DNA of 54,402 nt from Aeromonas australiensis (GTDB lineage Bacteria; Pseudomonadota; Gammaproteobacteria; Enterobacterales; Aeromonadaceae), in contig NZ_CDDH01000004.1 of assembly GCF_000819725.1 (NCBI RefSeq), positions 1 to 54,402 of the forward strand. Direction: 5' to 3'. Shown here piece by piece: positions 25,971 to 34,684 of this stretch. The first letter of the stretch is position 1. Each line of letters begins with the position of its first letter. The translations under genes were made by a program, and so were the position numbers. A model generated the notes under the pieces. It saw only the letters and a program-made list of their open reading frames with translations. It had not been told where the DNA came from and ran no database searches.

Positions 25971-27395
25971 TCAGCCTGCCACCAAGGGGCAAGGCGAGCA
26001 CAGATCCGGCGCCAAGGCCGGATCAAAGGGCGCTCTGGCCAGAAAGCGGCCATGACCACGCCGCCCCAGAAACTCGCCATCGCGGGCGACTATCTCGCCA
26101 CGGCTCAGAGTCATTCTGATCCGGCCGGGGCAGCGCATCCCCTCGTAGGGGCTGTAGTCACCGTTGTCGTGCAACTGTTGATGGGAAATCAGGGTGTCAC
26201 CGCGGGGATCCATGATCACCAGATCGGCGTCAGACCCCGGTTGCAGGTTGCCCTTGCGCGGCCAGAGGCCAAACAGGCGCGCCGGATTGGCGCTGGTGAG
26301 AGCTACAAAGCGTGATGGCGAGATACGCCCGCCCAACACCCCGTGGGCAAAGAGCAGCAGCATCCGGTTTTCGACCCCGGGCAAGCCGTTGGGACAGCGG
26401 CTGAAATCGCCCCCCGAGAGGGTCATGCGCTGGGCGTGGGAGAAGTTGCAGTGATCGGTCGCCACCGTGTCGATGTCACCCGCAGCGATACCGACCCACA
26501 GCTTGTCCTGCTCGCGGCGCGAGCGCAGCGGCGGACTCAGCAGATAGTCGACCCCGTTCTCCTTGTAATAACACTGCTCATCGAGCAGCAGATATTGCGG
26601 GCAGGTCTCCACCCAGACCGGTTGCCCCTGACGGCGCGCCAGTTTCAGATACTCCAGCCCCAAGCCGTTGGAGAGGTGAACGATATAGAGCGGCGCATTG
26701 CCCGCCAGCCCCGCCAGATTGATCATCCGGGCGATGGCCTCCGCCTCGCACTCCAGCGGGCGGCTTTGCGGGTGAAACCAGGGCTCATGATGGCCAGCGG
26801 CCAGCAGGGCCGACCGGCGCGCCGCGATGGCAGCATCGTTCTCGGGATGGACGGTGGCCAGTGCCCCCACCTCGTTGAGGCGGGCCAGCGCGCGCAACAC
26901 ATCGTGATCGCCGAGCTTGTACTGGTAGGTGAGATAGAGCTTGAAGCTGCTGATCCCCTCCTCCTGCACCATGGCGGCCATTTCATTGAGGATGGCGTCA
27001 TCCACATGCTGGATCACGCCGTGAAAGCTGTAATCGATCACCGCCTGTGTGGCGGCGTAGTCGTGATAGCGGGCCAGCTGGTGATGCAGATTGCACCCCG
27101 CCGGGCCAAATCCCATGTGATCGATGATGGAAGTCGTACCACCACAAGCGGCGGCACGGGTACCGCTGAAAAAGTCATCGCAACTGCGGGCAATCCCCAC
27201 ATCGATGTTGAAGTGGGTGTGAACGTCGATGCCACCCGGCATCACGTAGCAGCCGCTGGCATCGATCACCCCGATTTCGCCATCGGGCTGGATATCGGCG
27301 GCGTGCGCGCGGATCACCCCGTTCTCGATCAGCAGATCCTGACGATATTCCCCCTGCGCATCGACCAGCACGCCGTTTTTGATCAGCCGTTTCAT
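25971..27395 (-). CDS. hyuA: Dihydropyrimidinase/hydantoinase HyuA
   Basis: A 474-residue amidohydrolase (E. coli HyuA about 461) that opens cyclic ureides such as hydantoins or dihydropyrimidines. Metal ligands are visible in PGGIDVHTHFNI near residue 56, the SSFKLYLTYQ segment near 147-155 holds the lysine expected to be carbamylated, and VATDHCNFSH near 310 has the conserved Asp. The ATG at 27395, with GAGGTGG upstream, is preferred to the codon three residues earlier. In this island the likely ring is a purine-derived ureide, not a drug hydantoin; that is inference from neighbours. The C terminus runs about ten residues longer than usual. Confidence 0.93.
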   Translation of the reverse strand: MKRLIKNGVLVDAQGEYRQDLLIENGVIRAHAADIQPDGEIGVIDASGCYVMPGGIDVHTHFNIDVGIARSCDDFFSGTRAAACGGTTSIIDHMGFGPAGCNLHHQLARYHDYAATQAVIDYSFHGVIQHVDDAILNEMAAMVQEEGISSFKLYLTYQYKLGDHDVLRALARLNEVGALATVHPENDAAIAARRSALLAAGHHEPWFHPQSRPLECEAEAIARMINLAGLAGNAPLYIVHLSNGLGLEYLKLARRQGQPVWVETCPQYLLLDEQCYYKENGVDYLLSPPLRSRREQDKLWVGIAAGDIDTVATDHCNFSHAQRMTLSGGDFSRCPNGLPGVENRMLLLFAHGVLGGRISPSRFVALTSANPARLFGLWPRKGNLQPGSDADLVIMDPRGDTLISHQQLHDNGDYSPYEGMRCPGRIRMTLSRGEIVARDGEFLGRRGHGRFLARAPFDPALAPDLCSPCPLVAG

Positions 27396-27476
27396 CCCCA
27401 CCACCTCGCATGCATTTTGCCTTCAAACAGCAAGGCCCCGCCTCAACACAGACGGGGCACTTGCCACATTTGCAAC

Positions 27477-27508
27477 AGCCGGGCAGTGATGATAGTCACC
27501 ACCCGGCT
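27477..27508 (-). other. Hairpin between ygeY and hyuA
   Basis: AGCCGGG and CCCGGCT pair, with an inner GTGA/TCAC stem, just after the ygeY stop. No T-run follows on the minus strand. A second imperfect GCCCCG/CGGGGC pair lies at about 27435-27457. Confidence 0.45.
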
Positions 27509-27514
27509 GACCCC

Positions 27515-28732
27515 TTACTTGTCCAGCTCGGCCAGATAGAGCATGGGGATCACGGCGTACATGGCGGCGCACTTGACCAGATGCTCCTTCCAGGTCTTCT
27601 CGTTCGGTGCGTGGGCTTCCGGCTCTTTACCCGGACCAAAACCGATCACCGGAATACCGTGGCGCCCCATGATGGAGACCCCGTTGGTCGAGAAGGTCCA
27701 CTTGTCCACCACCGGCTCCTTGTTGAACAGCTCGCGATAAGCCTTGGAGAGGGTTTTGACGGTGATGTGATCCTCTTCCACCTTCCAGGTCGGGAAGTAG
27801 CACTCGGTCGGATAGACCAGACCGGTATAGGCCGGACGGTCGTACTGATACATGGAGACCTCGGCACCGGCGGCTTGCACCGCTGGCAGGGCGCGGATCT
27901 CGTCCAGCGCACCTTGCCAGGTCTCGCCCCAGGTGAGGCGGCGGTCGATGGAGACGGCGCAGCTGTCCGCCACGGCGCAGCGGCTTGGGGAGGTGAAGAA
28001 GATCTCGGAGACGGTCAGGGTGCCCTTGCCGAGGAAGTCGTCATGGCCGAGGTTGTGGCTCAGCTCCTGCAATTCGCCGAGGATCGGGCCCATCTTGAAG
28101 ATGGCGTTGTCACCGCGCTCCGGTGCGGAGCCGTGGCAGCTCACCCCCTGCACTTCCACGCGGATCTCCATGCGGCCGCGCTGGCCACGGTAGATCTGGC
28201 AGTCGGTGGGTTCGGTACTGACCACGAACTCGGGACGGATCTTGCTCTGCTCGATGATGTACTGCCAGCAAAGACCGTCGCAATCCTCCTCCTGCACGGT
28301 ACCGGTCACCAGCAGGGTGTAGTGATCTTCCAGCCCCAGATCCTTGATGATCTTGCCCGCGTAAACCATGGAGGCCATGCCCCCTTCCTGATCGGATGCA
28401 CCGCGACCACCGATGATCTCGTGATCTTCCATCCCCTCATAGGGGTCGAAGGTCCAGTTGGCGCGGTTGCCGACACCGACGGTATCGATATGAGCATCCA
28501 TGGCGATCAGGTGCGGGCCATGGCCGATATAGCCCAGCACGTTGCCCATGGGGTCGATCTCGACCTTGTCAAAACCAACCTTCTCCATCTCCTGCTTGAT
28601 GCGCAGCACCACGCGCTCTTCATCGCAGCTCTCGCTCGGGATGGCGATCATATCGCGCAGGAACTGACTCATCTCGGCCTTGTACTGGTAGGCCTTCTCC
28701 AACACCATTTCAAACGGAATGTGCTTGCTCAT
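27515..28732 (-). CDS. ygeY: YgeY, M20-family metallohydrolase
   Basis: A 405-residue zinc hydrolase of the ArgE/DapE/M20 type (E. coli YgeY about 403). Metal and catalytic positions are visible in [16 protein letters not shown] near residue 76, [15 protein letters not shown] near 110, [14 protein letters not shown] near 145 and [13 protein letters not shown] near 170. The dimerisation domain follows. Annotated in some families as a selenium-metabolism hydrolase because of its constant neighbours. It probably cleaves a ureido or carbamoyl bond in the purine route (inference). It lies 139 bases downstream of ygeX, in the same direction. Confidence 0.92.
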   Translation of the reverse strand: MSKHIPFEMVLEKAYQYKAEMSQFLRDMIAIPSESCDEERVVLRIKQEMEKVGFDKVEIDPMGNVLGYIGHGPHLIAMDAHIDTVGVGNRANWTFDPYEGMEDHEIIGGRGASDQEGGMASMVYAGKIIKDLGLEDHYTLLVTGTVQEEDCDGLCWQYIIEQSKIRPEFVVSTEPTDCQIYRGQRGRMEIRVEVQGVSCHGSAPERGDNAIFKMGPILGELQELSHNLGHDDFLGKGTLTVSEIFFTSPSRCAVADSCAVSIDRRLTWGETWQGALDEIRALPAVQAAGAEVSMYQYDRPAYTGLVYPTECYFPTWKVEEDHITVKTLSKAYRELFNKEPVVDKWTFSTNGVSIMGRHGIPVIGFGPGKEPEAHAPNEKTWKEHLVKCAAMYAVIPMLYLAELDK

Positions 28733-28795
28733 TGTGATTCTCCAAACATTCGAGAATGCGCGGCCTGTTCGTCGGCAGCGCCCTGTGCCCGTTAC

Positions 28796-28817
28796 CGCGC
28801 CCCGTTGGCGAGGCGCG
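28796..28817 (-). other. Hairpin between ygeX and ygeY
   Basis: CGCGCC and GGCGCG pair around a ten-base loop in the 139-base gap. No T-run is present. Confidence 0.35.
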
Positions 28818-28871
28818 ATCAGTTCTTCAATTCGTCTCTCTGCTCTTGCAGGGAGTGACTCGCAGCCGAAA

Positions 28872-30071
28872 TTACTCGCAGGCAGGATGTTTGCCTTCCC
28901 ACACCACTTCCCGGTAGTGGGTCACATCGGTGTCCCCTTCGGTGTTGATGATGAGTACCACCGAGTTGCTATCCAGCCCCAGACGCGCCATCAGCGCGGC
29001 GCGATCCGGGTGGTGACGCACCGCCGCCAGCACGCCGGTGCCGACCGAGCCGGACTCACCGGAGATGATGCGGGGGTCATTGCCAAGGGGGTTGCCGAGC
29101 ACCCGCATACCCAGCGCCGACACCTTGTCGTGGCAGGAGATAAACTGGGTGGTGCAGCTCTTGAGCAGCGGCCAGCCGAGGGGGTTGGGCTCACCGCAGG
29201 CGAGACCGGCCATGATGGTGCCCATATCGCCCCCCACGTTGACCATCTCCCCCGCCACACCGGAGCGGTAGATGCAGTCAGCCTGATCCGGTTCGACCAC
29301 GATACTGTGCAGGTTTTTCGCCCCGAAGCAGTCCACCAGATAACCGAGCACCCCGCCCGCCAGTGCCCCGACCCCGGCCTGCAGCAGCACGTGGGTCGGC
29401 TGCTTGATGCCCATATCCTGCATCTGCTCGACCGCTTCGTCGGCCAGGGTGGAGTAACCCTGCATGATCCAGGTCGGGATCTTGGTGTAACCCTCCCAGG
29501 CGGTGTCCTGCACTATGTGCCAACCGCGCTCTTCGGCCATCTTCATGGTCAGGCGCACGGTGTCGTCGTAGTTCATGTCGGTGACGATGCACTCGGCACC
29601 GAGATTGAGAATGTGGTCCACCCGCTCCCGGGCCGAGCCCTTGGGCATGTAGACCACCGCATGCTGGCCCACCTGCTTGGCGGCCCAGGCGACACCGCGA
29701 CCGTGGTTGCCATCCGTGGTGGTGGCGAAGGTCATCGGCTCCTTGATGGTGCGTTTGATGAGCTCGAAGGAGAAGTCCTCGATGGCCACCCCGTACTTTT
29801 CACAGAGCAGGTTGGCGATGGCATAGACGCCACCCAGCATCTTGAAGGCGTTGAGACCAAAACGCTTTGACTCGTCTTTGACCAATATATTTTTCACCCC
29901 GATATAGGCGGCCAGATCTTTCAGGTCGCACAATGGGGTCGGCTTATAACCGGCCAGTTTTTTATGAAAAGCGCGAGCCTTTTGTGCTTCGGCGCGAGAA
30001 AACAGCGGTGATGGCTCGGCGGTAAAAAAGCGGTTATCGGCAATATCCATCTTCAGCGAAAATTGGGACAT
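28872..30071 (-). CDS. dpaL: 2,3-diaminopropionate ammonia-lyase YgeX (DpaL)
   Basis: PLP enzyme (399 residues; E. coli about 398) that splits 2,3-diaminopropionate into pyruvate and two ammonia. The PLP lysine is Lys77 in [11 protein letters not shown] and the second catalytic residue is Asp120 in [10 protein letters not shown], the same positions known for the E. coli enzyme. [15 protein letters not shown] near 230 is the phosphate-binding loop. The start at 30071 gives the conserved [13 protein letters not shown]. Between ygeW and ygeY, it is the step that turns the breakdown product into central metabolism. The two downstream serine dehydratases at 50.8-53.9 kb make pyruvate from a related amino acid. 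Confidence 0.95.
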   Translation of the reverse strand: MSQFSLKMDIADNRFFTAEPSPLFSRAEAQKARAFHKKLAGYKPTPLCDLKDLAAYIGVKNILVKDESKRFGLNAFKMLGGVYAIANLLCEKYGVAIEDFSFELIKRTIKEPMTFATTTDGNHGRGVAWAAKQVGQHAVVYMPKGSARERVDHILNLGAECIVTDMNYDDTVRLTMKMAEERGWHIVQDTAWEGYTKIPTWIMQGYSTLADEAVEQMQDMGIKQPTHVLLQAGVGALAGGVLGYLVDCFGAKNLHSIVVEPDQADCIYRSGVAGEMVNVGGDMGTIMAGLACGEPNPLGWPLLKSCTTQFISCHDKVSALGMRVLGNPLGNDPRIISGESGSVGTGVLAAVRHHPDRAALMARLGLDSNSVVLIINTEGDTDVTHYREVVWEGKHPACE

Positions 30072-30173
30072 GCTTACCTCACTAGACGTTACCTGAGAAA
30101 GAGCTGCCTCGCCGGGAGATCCGTTATTCAGATACCACGGGGAGAAAACTCGAAATAATGGGTTAGACAGTGT

Positions 30174-30199
30174 GGGCAGGGTGAATATTCATCCTGCCC
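30174..30199 (-). other. 26-base near-perfect palindrome between ygeW and ygeX
   Basis: GGGCAGG and CCTGCCC flank a TGAATATTCA palindrome with one mismatched pair. It lies 10 bases after the ygeW stop. No T-run follows on the minus strand, so it is either a transcript-processing hairpin or an operator, not a normal terminator. Confidence 0.5.
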
Positions 30200-30208
30200 T
30201 GCCGTTAT

Positions 30209-31396
30209 TTATTTCACCCGCTTTTGCGCCTCTTTAATCAGATTCTCCAGGGTTTCTGCCGGGGCAGAGAATTTACGGGCCATGATCATGGCGGCGATAA
30301 TATAGGGCTTCCAGCTCGCCTCTTTGTAAGTGGCGATACGGTATTTCTCGAATACCCCCTCGGTTACTTCCCCTTCCTTGCAGGAGACACCGGAAATATC
30401 GGCGGGCAGGCAGTGCATATAGAGCGCCTCGCCACCCTTGGTGAGCTTCATCATCTCCTCGGTGCAGTGCCAATCCTTGTGCTTGGCGTTCTGCTCAAGG
30501 CAATGTTTCTCCAGCTCTTTGAGGCCGGCGTGGTCATTGGCACGCAGCAGCTCGGTGCGCTGCTCCATCACCTTGTAGGGGGCCCAGGACTTGGGATAGA
30601 CGATATCTGCATCCTTGAACGCCTCTTCCATTGAGGTGACCTGACGGAAGCTGCCGCCGGAGGCCTTGGCATTCTCCTTGGCCACGTCGATCACGTCCGG
30701 GATCAGATCATACCCTTGCGGATGGGCCAGGGTTACGTCCATGCCAAAACGGGTCATCAGACCTATGATGCCCTGGGGCACGGAGAGCGGCTTGCCGTAG
30801 CTCGGGGAGTAAGCCCAGGTCATCGCAATCTTCTTGCCCTTGAGGCTCTCCAGGCTGCCGAAGTGCTCCTGCAACCAGGCGAGATCAGCCATCGACTGGG
30901 TCGGGTGATCAATGTCGCACTGCAGGTTGACCAGTGCCGGACGCTGGGGCAGCACCCCCTTCTCGAACCCTTCGTCCAGTGCAGCCCCCACTTCGCGCAT
31001 ATAGGCATTACCGGCACCGAGGAACATGTCGTCACGGATCCCGATGGCATCGGCGCAGAAGGAGATCATGTTGGCGGTTTCACGGACGGTCTCACCGTGG
31101 GCGATCTGGGATTTGCCCTCATCCAGATCCTGCTGGGCCAGACCGAGCAGGTTCAATGCAGAGGCATAAGAGAAGCGGGTTCGGGTGGAGTTATCGCGGA
31201 AAACCGAGATACCGAGCCCGCTGTTAAACAGTTTGGTGCAGATATTTTCGGCGCGTAGTGTCTTGAGTGATTCAGCCAGTTTCAATACCAGCTCCAGCTC
31301 CTGAGGGGTTTGCTCCCAGGTCAGCAGAAAATCTTTTTCATGCAGGTTGGATTTGAGTGCCCTGATCTCTTTGATTAATTCGTTAACTGCTTTCAT
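30209..31396 (-). CDS. ygeW: Knotted carbamoyltransferase YgeW
   Basis: A 395-residue member of the aspartate/ornithine carbamoyltransferase superfamily (E. coli YgeW about 396). The carbamoyl-phosphate motif FRDNSTRTRFSYASALNLLG near residue 70 and SQIAHGETVRETANM are intact; ALVNLQCDIDHPTQSMADLAWL near 175 and YMHCLPADISGVSC near 328 are the second half of the active site. The natural acceptor is not arginine-pathway ornithine or aspartate; 2,3-diaminopropionate or its ureido form is a reasonable candidate given adjacent ygeX (inference). The ATG at 31396 is preferred over 31408 because it gives MKAVNELIK as in relatives. It heads the ygeW-ygeX-ygeY-hyuA-yqeA series. Confidence 0.95.
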   Translation of the reverse strand: MKAVNELIKEIRALKSNLHEKDFLLTWEQTPQELELVLKLAESLKTLRAENICTKLFNSGLGISVFRDNSTRTRFSYASALNLLGLAQQDLDEGKSQIAHGETVRETANMISFCADAIGIRDDMFLGAGNAYMREVGAALDEGFEKGVLPQRPALVNLQCDIDHPTQSMADLAWLQEHFGSLESLKGKKIAMTWAYSPSYGKPLSVPQGIIGLMTRFGMDVTLAHPQGYDLIPDVIDVAKENAKASGGSFRQVTSMEEAFKDADIVYPKSWAPYKVMEQRTELLRANDHAGLKELEKHCLEQNAKHKDWHCTEEMMKLTKGGEALYMHCLPADISGVSCKEGEVTEGVFEKYRIATYKEASWKPYIIAAMIMARKFSAPAETLENLIKEAQKRVK

Positions 31397-31769
31397 CGTT
31401 CGCCCCAATCATTGGATGAGATATGGATAGCTCCCCTTTCACTCACGATGTCACCAGTATCCCGGTTGTGGGTGAGCGCGTCGGTTAGCGTCGACATGAA
31501 GCAATCAATAACCATGCCAAACCAATAAAATGCAGGCAGATATTAATAAAAGGAAAAAGTGTGTGACGTCCCCCACAAAATTAGCGGCTATTTCAGCGAT
31601 GTATTCCATAAAAGGAGGGATGGGGCGACCAAGCGATAAAATAGCCGAATGATAATAATCAGAGGCGATATCCCGGCATCAGTGAGAATTATCATCAAAG
31701 GCCGGTTTCAGGGGCTGAAATGATATCAGCGGGGCTGCCGTTATCATTATGATAATGCCCCTGTTGGAT
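31397..31769. promoter_or_regulatory. Palindrome-rich control region upstream of ygeW
   Basis: 373 AT-rich bases. The octamer ATGATAAT occurs at 31649-31656 and 31749-31756 and its complement ATTATCAT at 31688-31695; the copy at 31749 is half of the perfect palindrome TTATCATTATGATAA (31741-31755). A GCTGA/TCAGC inverted repeat lies at about 31714-31730. A weak sigma-54-like element (minus strand, 31632-31647, 7 of 11 matches) would start transcription about 225 bases before ygeW. These look like operator copies for a dedicated regulator. No gene is seen. Confidence 0.5.
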
Positions 31770-32768
31770 TTAACTGCCCACAGCGGCCAATGGCCAACAC
31801 TGCCAGCGCGCAGCCAGGATCAACACCTCTTGTTCCAGCCAAGTCCCGTCTGTGATCAGTTTATCGAGCCAGGGCACTCCTGCCGGCGAGTCATGACCAT
31901 CGACCTGATCAGCCTGCTTCGTCACACGCCAGGGCACCTTGCCACTGTTCGTCGCAAAGGTGCGTACCGGACGGGCGTAGTGATCCAGATAAGGTTGCAA
32001 CTCACAGGGGAGCCAGAGCATGGCCGGTCGATTTAGCTCGCGCGCCAGCTCGATGGCAATATCGATACCCCGCTGATCGAGATCGCCAAAATGGGCCCAC
32101 TGCACGCTTGCAGGCAACAGCGGGATCAGCCGTTTGGCCAGGGTGGTATTGCGACCAGGAGCAAAGAGCAGTAGCTGCCCCGGTTGCAGCGGGTAGTCGA
32201 CAAAAGCCCCCTTGTTCTCCACCGTAATGACCCGCTCCCCTTGCCAGCCGATGGCCGCCAGCGTGCCCAGAGCCCGCTCCGGCAACGCCAACTCCCCCAG
32301 CAACGTCATCATTGCCGTCATATCGTGCAGTTGACCCTGCCGACCGACCAGCAAGAGCGGCTCGAGGGTGCGGATGCGCAGCACCTCATCCTGCATAAGC
32401 GTCAACTCCGCAAGCTGAGGCGCTGCAAAGGATGCTGACCGAGGATGCTTGCTGTCCCCATGCCAAAGGGCATAAAAGCTGGCCTGATTGAGGCAAGTTG
32501 GCAAACTCACCCCCAAGCTTCGCAGATCTTCACGCTTGTCCGGTTCGGGGGGAACGACCTGCGCTAACTGTCCAGCCAGATAAGCTCGGCCTGTGTCGGT
32601 CAGTGCATATAGCGCACCACGGCCAACCGGCCTAAGCCCGCCAACTGCCTGCAACAGATCCTTCAACTCGCGACCATGCCTGCTCTCCAGGGAGCAGCCT
32701 TTCCCGCTCTGGCTATCGAGCAACCGTGCACACAGCTCCTGTACCCGCACTGCATCAAACAACGACAT
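31770..32768 (-). CDS. TOPRIM-domain protein resembling Wadjet JetD (DUF2220/DUF2399 type)
   Basis: A 332-residue protein. Residues 1-75 look like a winged-helix arm (ALYALTDTGRAYL). The C-terminal half carries a TOPRIM-like active site: Glu184 in VITVENKGAF, then LLLFAPGRNTT, and Asp229/Asp231 in HFGDLDQRGIDIA. That Glu plus DxD layout is shared by the JetD nuclease of the Wadjet plasmid-defence system and by DUF2399 proteins. No jetABC partners adjoin it; the nearest SMC-like genes are the housekeeping mukBEF 4.4 kb away. It runs in the same direction as ygeW, 373 bases upstream of it. The family call is from memory of motifs, so the exact group is uncertain. Confidence 0.65.
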   Translation of the reverse strand: MSLFDAVRVQELCARLLDSQSGKGCSLESRHGRELKDLLQAVGGLRPVGRGALYALTDTGRAYLAGQLAQVVPPEPDKREDLRSLGVSLPTCLNQASFYALWHGDSKHPRSASFAAPQLAELTLMQDEVLRIRTLEPLLLVGRQGQLHDMTAMMTLLGELALPERALGTLAAIGWQGERVITVENKGAFVDYPLQPGQLLLFAPGRNTTLAKRLIPLLPASVQWAHFGDLDQRGIDIAIELARELNRPAMLWLPCELQPYLDHYARPVRTFATNSGKVPWRVTKQADQVDGHDSPAGVPWLDKLITDGTWLEQEVLILAARWQCWPLAAVGS

Positions 32769-32963
32769 CCTTCGATCTTCTCCTCATCACTTTCTATAAC
32801 GCAGTAGAAGCGATTTTCTTCCTTGTTACCGTGACCAGCTTCGCACAGGGTACCATCAGTTTCACCCTGGCCGGCACCGACACTGGTAAACCGGCGCCAA
32901 ACCGCGCAAGCTGGTTGATATCAGGCCGATCCGTTGGCAACCCTCTTTACACAAGGCGTTCCC

Positions 32964-34205
32964 ATGACCGACACCACAGAAAAGTCACCCCCCTCCTCCT
33001 GGCATCTGTCAGATATCCGCGAGCTGGCACACCTGCTGACCCTGGCGCTACCCGCCGTAGTGCAGCTCACCGAAGCGGTACATCAGGCAGTGCTCAGCGG
33101 TATGGGGATCAAGGGGCGGGATGAGGGAAAAACCGCCGGGATCACCGGGCTGGTCTACAAGGGGGTGCATGGCGCCGCCAACACCCTGGGCTGCGGCATC
33201 AACCATCTGCTCAGCCGGCTGCCAGCCACACCGCCGCCCCACCAGATCCCCGAAACCCCGAAACGTGCGGCCCTGATCGCCACGCTCAACGGCGTGTTGG
33301 GGGACAAGCTGGTCGAGCACCACAATGCTCTCGCCACCCCCATGACCCTGCGCTATCAGGGCCAGCTCCTCGATTGGCAGGCGATGCCAAAGGATCTCCC
33401 CCGCGAGGGACGGGTGCTGCTGATGATCCATGGCCTGTGCATGAACGATCTGCAGTGGCAGACCGAGCATCAAGGCAAGCCGGTCAATCACGGGGAGCAA
33501 GTTGCCGCCGCCCTTGGCTATCTGCCTCTTTACCTGCGCTACAACTCGGGCCTGCCCATCGCACAAAACGGGCAGCAACTTGCCCTGTTGCTGGAGCAGC
33601 TGCTCGCCCACTGGCCGGGAGAGCTCAAAGAGATCACGATAATGGGCTATAGCATGGGGGGGCTGGTTGCACGCAGCGCCTGCCACCATGCCAGCGAGGC
33701 CGGGCTCAGCTGGCCTGCACGCCTTGCCAATCTGATCTTTCTTGGCACGCCACACCACGGCGCACCGCTCGAACACGCCGGACACTGGCTGGAGCAGCTG
33801 CTGCCCGCCACCGCCTACAGCGAGCCCTTCGTCAAGCTGGCACGGCTGCGCAGTGCAGGCATCAAGGATCTGCGCCACGGCAAGGTGACCGATGCCGTTG
33901 CACGGCCGGATCCCGCCGTCCCCTCACAGGATCCCCGCGAGCCGCTTCCCCTCCCCTGCGGCGTCAACTGCTATGCCATTGCCGCCACCACAGCCGCCAA
34001 GCGCAACCTGCTGGCCGACCGGCTGATTGGCGATGGACTGGTGCCGCTTCGTAGTGCCCTCGGCCAGCACAGGGAGGCGCGCCACCAGCTGGCCTTTCTT
34101 CCCGCCCATACCCTGATTGTCTATCGCACCAGCCATATGGCCCTGCTCACCAGCCCGCAGGTTGGCCAGCAACTGCTGCGCTGGCTCCGCCCCTTGCCGA
34201 CATAG
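32964..34205 (+). CDS. Alpha/beta hydrolase, lipase/esterase-like
   Basis: A 413-residue cytosolic-looking hydrolase. After a roughly 100-residue helical N-terminal region, the fold shows the oxyanion segment VLLMIHGLCMNDLQW near residue 151, the nucleophile elbow MGYSMGGLVARSA (Ser230), and FLGTPHHGAPLEHAG near 265, a pattern of lipases and PGAP1-like esterases. The catalytic histidine is probably in YRTSHMALL near the C terminus. No signal peptide is seen. The ATG at 32964 with AAGG is chosen over a TTG 30 bases earlier. Substrate unknown; it is divergent from the TOPRIM gene. Confidence 0.82.
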   Translation: MTDTTEKSPPSSWHLSDIRELAHLLTLALPAVVQLTEAVHQAVLSGMGIKGRDEGKTAGITGLVYKGVHGAANTLGCGINHLLSRLPATPPPHQIPETPKRAALIATLNGVLGDKLVEHHNALATPMTLRYQGQLLDWQAMPKDLPREGRVLLMIHGLCMNDLQWQTEHQGKPVNHGEQVAAALGYLPLYLRYNSGLPIAQNGQQLALLLEQLLAHWPGELKEITIMGYSMGGLVARSACHHASEAGLSWPARLANLIFLGTPHHGAPLEHAGHWLEQLLPATAYSEPFVKLARLRSAGIKDLRHGKVTDAVARPDPAVPSQDPREPLPLPCGVNCYAIAATTAAKRNLLADRLIGDGLVPLRSALGQHREARHQLAFLPAHTLIVYRTSHMALLTSPQVGQQLLRWLRPLPT

Positions 34206-34325
34206 CGACGGACTATCACAGCAACAGAGTGCTGGTCTACCAGGTAGCCCTGTGGCACTCTGAGACGTCAAAGGAAAGACCCACCCTGACACCTCATGTG
34301 TCCCCACTGCAAAGGAGCGCCACCG

Positions 34326-34433
34326 ATGGCCAAAGCAAGCAAGAAAGAGATCAAGAAGAAGATCGCCGCCCGTCTTGAGAAAATTGCCAAGCATGAAGGC
34401 AAGATCAAGAAGCTGAAGAAGGCCCTGAAGTAG
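34326..34433 (+). CDS. 35-residue lysine-rich peptide
   Basis: A small gene with a textbook ribosome site (AAAGGAG, eight bases before ATG) and its own terminator 18 bases after the stop. The product starts MAKASKKEIKKKIAARLEK; 14 of 35 residues are lysine, no aromatic residue is present, and hydrophobic residues (Ile, Leu) recur every three to four positions, giving an amphipathic helix. That suggests binding to nucleic acid, ribosomes or an acidic partner, but no family is recognised. The spacing of signals argues it is real. Confidence 0.7.
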   Translation: MAKASKKEIKKKIAARLEKIAKHEGKIKKLKKALK

Positions 34434-34450
34434 GGCCCAACGCATAAGAG

Positions 34451-34473
34451 AAACCGCCAGCTGGCGGTTTTTT
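34451..34473 (+). terminator. Intrinsic terminator after the lysine-rich peptide gene
   Basis: The perfect palindrome AAACCGCCAGCTGGCGGTTT (34451-34470) runs into six T in total. It is a strong rho-independent terminator. Confidence 0.9.
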
Positions 34474-34684
34474 CATCCCCCTTTTCGCTCCTTTACCATC
34501 GTTTTGATACCAATGGCCTTGATGTAAACACCTCAAGCGCACCTCAGCAAAACAACCCGACTGAAGCTACGCTCATTCTCATCGCTGATATTTGGTCTAA
34601 CAGCGCCAATCGGGCGCCGCGCGCGCCTATGCCAGCAACTACCTTCAACGGAGTGTTTGATATGAGCCAGCAGTGGAGCGCCAT

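Noticed and set aside
30209..31396. YgeW as ordinary ornithine or aspartate carbamoyltransferase
   Set aside because: Sequence and neighbours match E. coli YgeW closely, and it lies with ygeX/ygeY, not arginine or pyrimidine biosynthesis genes.
31632..31647. Sigma-54 promoter for ygeW
   Set aside because: Only 7 of 11 positions match and it would leave a leader of about 225 bases. It is kept as a weak note within the control region, not as a called promoter.
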